Assembly: GCA_015493525.1 (NCBI GenBank)
Contig: WGCY01000019.1
Coordinates: forward strand, 1-64,000
Reading direction: 5' to 3'
DNA from: Bacteroidales bacterium
GTDB lineage: Bacteria > Bacteroidota > Bacteroidia > Bacteroidales > F082
Length of the DNA: 64,000 nucleotides
In this document: one piece after another, positions 61,508-64,000 of the stretch
Position numbering within the stretch: position 1 is the first letter of the stretch
Layout: every line of letters starts with the position of its first letter
Notes under the pieces: generated by a model
What the model was told of the DNA's origin: nothing
Database searches by the model: none
The model's input: only the letters and a program-made list of their open reading frames with translations
Translations under genes and position numbers: made by a program

Positions 61508-62056
61508 ATGAAAAATTTAAAAACATCCTTACTCACTACGCTTTTTTTAAGCCTTCTGCTCGTGGCTTTTATGCCGCTTCAGGCACAGAAAAGTGCTTTC
61601 GTTGACACACAGTACATCCTGAAAAACATTCCCGAATACACTGATGCCCAGGATGTTTTAAACAGCATGTCAAAAAAATGGCAGGCAGAAATTACACAAA
61701 AGCACAACGAAGTCAGCGAAATGTACAAGAAATACCAGGCAGAAGCCGTATTGCTCCCCGCCGATGTAAAAAAGAAACGGGAAGATGAAATTGTAAAAAA
61801 AGACAATGAGGTGAAGGCCCTTCAGAAAGCTTATTTCGGACCGGGAGGGGAATTGTTTAAAAAAAGGGAAGAACTGATAAAACCCATTCAGGAGAAAGTT
61901 TATAATGCCATCGAAACTGTGGCATCTTCCGAAAATATTGCTTTTGTCTTTGACAAAGCCGGAAGCCCCACACTGTTGTACGGCAACCCGAAATACGACA
62001 TCAGCGATGCCGTTCTCGATGAGCTGGGCAAGGTTATGCAGACAAGCCACCCCTGA
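61508..62056 (+). CDS. OmpH/Skp family periplasmic chaperone (first copy)
   Basis: A 182-residue OmpH/Skp family protein: signal peptide about 1-27 (ending PLQAQK), the first strand KSAFVDTQYILKNIPEY, a long coiled coil (about 40-125, Lys/Glu-rich) and the return strand ENIAFVFDKAGSPTLLYGNP with a C-terminal helix. It holds unfolded outer-membrane proteins for BamA. It lies 48 bases downstream of bamA. Confidence 0.94.
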   Translation: MKNLKTSLLTTLFLSLLLVAFMPLQAQKSAFVDTQYILKNIPEYTDAQDVLNSMSKKWQAEITQKHNEVSEMYKKYQAEAVLLPADVKKKREDEIVKKDNEVKALQKAYFGPGGELFKKREELIKPIQEKVYNAIETVASSENIAFVFDKAGSPTLLYGNPKYDISDAVLDELGKVMQTSHP

Positions 62057-62116
62057 GCAGGCAACAGTTTATTTCGCATTTAACGAATTTTATGACAGTG
62101 GTAATTTAATTTTTTT

Positions 62117-62124
62117 TACATTTG
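62117..62124 (+). promoter_or_regulatory. -7 box of the second skp
   Basis: TACATTTG at 62117-62124 matches TAnnTTTG, 45 bases before the ATG at 62170. It overlaps an upstream in-frame ATG (62122), which is therefore not the start. Confidence 0.5.
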
Positions 62125-62169
62125 CCGCTCAATAGGTTAAATAATTATTCATTACAATATTCATACAAA

Positions 62170-62688
62170 ATGAAAACAATTAAGAAAGGGATTTTACTTT
62201 TAACAGCCGTTCTTTTTATTTCAGGATTTGGCTATGCCCAAAGCAGTTTAAAAATCGGTTACATCAATTCCAACAAACTCATGAGCATTATGCCCGAAGC
62301 CGATTCAGCCCAGGCACACGTGAAAGCCTATGCCGCCGGATTACAAAATCAAATGAAGGCTATGGCACAGGAATACCAAAGTAAAGTTCAGGATTACCAA
62401 AGCAATGTGGGTACCATGTCCGATTTAATCAGACAAACCAAGGAAAAAGAAATTTCCGACCTACAACAACGTATTCAGACATTTCAGGCTTCTGCCGACC
62501 AGGATGTCCAGAAAAAACAACAAGAATTGTTTCAGCCTATTATCACCAAGGTTAAAAATGCCATTGATGCTGTAGGAAAAGAAAACCACTATACTTATAT
62601 CCTAGACGTATCGCAGGGTGTTGTGCTTTTCTATGCCAATGGCGATGACATTACCCCGCTGGTAAAAAAGAAATTAAACCTGAAATAA
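62170..62688 (+). CDS. OmpH/Skp family periplasmic chaperone (second copy)
   Basis: A 172-residue paralogue of the preceding Skp: signal peptide about 1-24 (ending GYAQ), strand SLKIGYINSNKLMSIMPEAD, a Gln-rich coiled coil (about 45-125) and NHYTYILDVSQGVVLFYANG. Two adjacent Skp copies after bamA are normal in Bacteroidota. It has its own -7 box and ends with an intrinsic terminator. Confidence 0.94.
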   Translation: MKTIKKGILLLTAVLFISGFGYAQSSLKIGYINSNKLMSIMPEADSAQAHVKAYAAGLQNQMKAMAQEYQSKVQDYQSNVGTMSDLIRQTKEKEISDLQQRIQTFQASADQDVQKKQQELFQPIITKVKNAIDAVGKENHYTYILDVSQGVVLFYANGDDITPLVKKKLNLK

Positions 62689-62710
62689 GAGCATATCTTG
62701 TCTCAACACG

Positions 62711-62742
62711 AAAAAGCCTGCTGAACTCAAGCAGGTTTTTTT
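62711..62742 (+). terminator. Intrinsic terminator after skp
   Basis: CCTGCT (62717-62722), a 7-base loop and AGCAGG (62730-62735) followed by seven T, with a matching A run before the stem. It ends the bamA-skp cluster. Confidence 0.87.
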
Positions 62743-62766
62743 GTTTCTGCCTGTTGCAAAAAAAGT

Positions 62767-62796
62767 TTGAAATTGGAGAAGCATTTATTATTTTTG
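62767..62796 (+). promoter_or_regulatory. Promoter of the tRNA gene
   Basis: TTG at 62767-62769, 19 bases, TATTTTTG at 62789-62796: near-consensus. The tRNA starts 38 bases downstream, leaving a 5' leader for RNase P. Confidence 0.75.
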
Positions 62797-62834
62797 CACT
62801 TTTTTTCAGGCTCTTCTTGCAAGAGAAGGGCGCG

Positions 62835-62911
62835 GGGCCTATAGCTCAGTTGGTTAGAGCACCTGACTCATAATCAGGTGGTCCCAGGTTCAAGTCCTGG
62901 TGGGCCCACCA
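62835..62911 (+). tRNA. tRNA with CAU anticodon, probably tRNA-Ile2
   Basis: A 77-base cloverleaf with encoded CCA. The acceptor arm is GGGCCTA with TGGGCCC, the D arm AGCTCAGTTGGTTAGAGC, the anticodon arm CCTGA-CTCATAA-TCAGG and the T arm CCAGG-TTCAAGT-CCTGG. The anticodon CAU could be elongator Met or the AUA-reading Ile2 (lysidine-modified). The GGnCC acceptor and CTCATAA loop are more like tRNA-Ile2 of other bacteria, but the sequence alone does not decide. Confidence 0.95.
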
Positions 62912-62916
62912 ACTAC

Positions 62917-62949
62917 AAACCTCTGTAAATAATTTGTTTACAGAGGTTT
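62917..62949 (+). terminator. Hairpin after the tRNA gene
   Basis: A perfect 13-bp stem (AAACCTCTGTAAA at 62917-62929 with TTTACAGAGGTTT at 62937-62949), 7-base loop, followed by TGTTTTG. It lies 5 bases after the tRNA 3' end and probably terminates its transcript. Confidence 0.8.
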
Positions 62950-63050
62950 TGTTTTGTATAGCCGTGCCTGCTTCATTATCAATTTGCAAACAATTTGCAA
63001 ACAAAAACAAAACAGAAGCGGCCTTCCCCCTTTATTTTGGGAATTTGATT

Positions 63051-63315
63051 AGCATTTTGTTGGTCAATTTTTTGCCTGTTACTATTTTATAAGCAATTTG
63101 TTAGTGTTTTATTGCCAGATTGTTATAGGATTGTTAGCAAATTTTTTGACCTGTTGGCCATTTTATTAACCAGGCTTAGATAATTGTTTGACCTGTTAGT
63201 AAATTATTCGCATTTTGTTTGTGGATTGTTAGTCAATTTTTTGGCCTGTTAGCCATTTTATTGACCGGACATAGATAACTTTTTGACTTGTTGGCAAATT
63301 AATTGACTGGCAATA
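63051..63315. repeat. Diverged 95-bp tandem repeats in an AT-rich field
   Basis: Two copies of a 95-bp unit lie at 63128-63222 and 63223-63315, both opening GGATTGTTAG and containing CCTGTT(G/A)G(C)CATTTTATT. A shorter, more diverged copy fills 63051-63127. The elements TTTTTTGACCTGTT and TTTTATTAACC recur. No ORF is present in the 372 bases between the tRNA hairpin and the XRE gene. Just before it, CAATTTGCAAA occurs twice (62982-63000). This could mark the edge of an integrated region. Confidence 0.7.
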
Positions 63316-63321
63316 GTCAAT

Positions 63322-63999
63322 TTATCGACTTGTATTGGGTGGATCCAACGGTTTTATAGATTTCCATTTCCCCCAGTATTTTTTAATTTCAGGGTCGGAA
63401 ATGAGTCCATCAGTTAATAGGCTACTAATATTAAGAATATTATCTCGAAACATAAGAAAGTAAAATCCTAATAGAATATTTGTCTTTTTTATAAATCCTT
63501 GCCTTGTGCTTGGCATTTTGCTGTATGGTAAATAATTATATGGCTCAAATTCAATTAATGTTTTAAGTTCATATGCTTGCCCGGGTGTTATTAAAAATTC
63601 CGGGCTATCTTTATATCGAAAGGTGAAAGCGGGTATTCCTTTTCCTAAAATAGGATCGGACTCCAAGACAAATACGATAATTTCCCAAACATAATAATCT
63701 TTGAAAAAGCTAATTTTATCAAGATAACTATCATAACGATTACTAAGCGTAATGAGAAAATCTCTGTCTAAGCCAGTAACAAGTTGGACAAAGCCAGATT
63801 CCTTATTATTCTTATACTTATTATCAAAAAAGATATTTGGCGAAACATTTAAAACTGAGGCAATCTTTTCCAAAGTGTCAATTTTTGTAGTGTTAGATTT
63901 TAAAATACCCTGTAATCCATGCTCAGTGATTCCTGCCTTCTTTGATAATTCTTTCAGTGTAATTTTTTTATTTCTGCACAAATCCCTGATAATCCACAT
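63322..63999 (-). CDS. XRE-type helix-turn-helix protein (start at window edge)
   Basis: A 225-residue protein with an N-terminal XRE/Cro HTH (about 1-62: LCRNKKITLKELSKKAGITE, then GLQGILKSNTTKIDTLEKIA and SVLNVSPNIFFD). The remaining 160 residues match nothing I know. The base composition is more AT-rich than its neighbours. The apparent ATG is one base from the window end, so the true start and any promoter are not visible. Such regulators are frequent in mobile and accessory regions; here only a tRNA and repeats lie beside it. Confidence 0.75.
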   Translation of the reverse strand: MWIIRDLCRNKKITLKELSKKAGITEHGLQGILKSNTTKIDTLEKIASVLNVSPNIFFDNKYKNNKESGFVQLVTGLDRDFLITLSNRYDSYLDKISFFKDYYVWEIIVFVLESDPILGKGIPAFTFRYKDSPEFLITPGQAYELKTLIEFEPYNYLPYSKMPSTRQGFIKKTNILLGFYFLMFRDNILNISSLLTDGLISDPEIKKYWGKWKSIKPLDPPNTSR

Positions 64000-64000
64000 G

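Noticed and set aside
62122-62169. 16-codon extension of the second skp
   Set aside because: It overlaps the -7 box, and the signal peptide begins properly at 62170.
62835-62911. Firm call of tRNA-Met
   Set aside because: The CAU anticodon fits Met and Ile2 alike; the acceptor and loop sequence look more like Ile2, so Met was not asserted.
63051-63315. CRISPR or origin-type iterons after the tRNA
   Set aside because: The 95-bp copies are diverged and contiguous, without unique spacers, and no replication gene is in view.

Overview
This 64 kb window is chromosomal DNA of a member of the phylum Bacteroidota, probably Bacteroidales or Marinilabiliales. The evidence is direct. Many genes are preceded by the Bacteroidota -7 promoter box TAnnTTTG, several with a TTG about 19 bases upstream. 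Shine-Dalgarno sites are mostly absent. Genes typical of the phylum are present: a PorW/SprE-like TPR lipoprotein, a DUF4837 lipoprotein, the nadK-DUF6089-uppS-bamA-skp-skp cell-envelope cluster, the short eukaryote-like ProRS, and a tiny AURKAIP1/COX24-domain protein beside HU. Most of the window is core housekeeping sequence.

Layout. 0.2-7.4 kb: yifB/comM, then a leftward block with a ChaN-like haem-binding protein, cytidine deaminase, an O-antigen ligase-like membrane protein, an S41 protease, yidD and rnpA. 7.5-9.7 kb: two universal stress proteins around a SPOR-domain protein. 9.7-13.5 kb: RNase G/E, a 29-residue ribosomal-type protein, HU, then mutY and ssb. 13.6-17.9 kb: a leftward unit of the PorW/SprE-like lipoprotein, bactofilin, AtpZ-like and AtpI-like proteins and a small anchored protein; no ATP synthase genes follow. 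18-27 kb: a nitrilase-family amidase, CorA, lysS, an outer-membrane barrel protein, tatA, a LysM lytic transglycosylase, DUF4837, a second short ssb and a nitroreductase. 27.4-34.7 kb: the leucine operon leuA-leuC-leuD-(second synthase)-leuB, read leftward, with palindrome clusters around leuB. 34.7-41.8 kb: the SUF iron-sulfur operon sufB-C-D-S-E, a MIP18/DUF59 gene and a cysteine synthase, with a two-motif CDGSH gene upstream. 41.9-49.1 kb: a more eroded stretch with a DUF255 thioredoxin-fold protein, a deletion chimera of an SDR gene and a steroid-5-alpha-reductase-family gene, Fic, DUF2891, a frameshifted PAP2 phosphatase and a small barrel protein. 49.1-56 kb: mazG, proS, a repeat-rich lipoprotein, a FadL-like porin and a TPR protein. 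56.2-62.7 kb: the nadK-to-skp envelope cluster. 62.8-64 kb: a tRNA with CAU anticodon, an AT-rich repeat field and an XRE-type regulator cut by the window edge.

The most interesting item is a complete transcription attenuator upstream of leuA. A well-formed promoter (TTG, 18 bases, TACATTTG) is followed after only 4 bases by a 22-codon leader ORF with a cluster of Ile and Leu codons. Next come a segment able to form an antiterminator and a strong intrinsic terminator with nine U residues. The arrangement follows the classical leader-peptide logic, but on an mRNA that would be nearly leaderless. Other points worth checking are a helically phased array of twelve 11-bp units inside the suf operon, palindrome clusters around leuB that share a GGATTTGCAATCC core, the deletion-fusion pseudogene pair, and the G-tract frameshift in the PAP2 gene.

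No CRISPR array, integrase, insertion sequence, rRNA or known riboswitch was seen.
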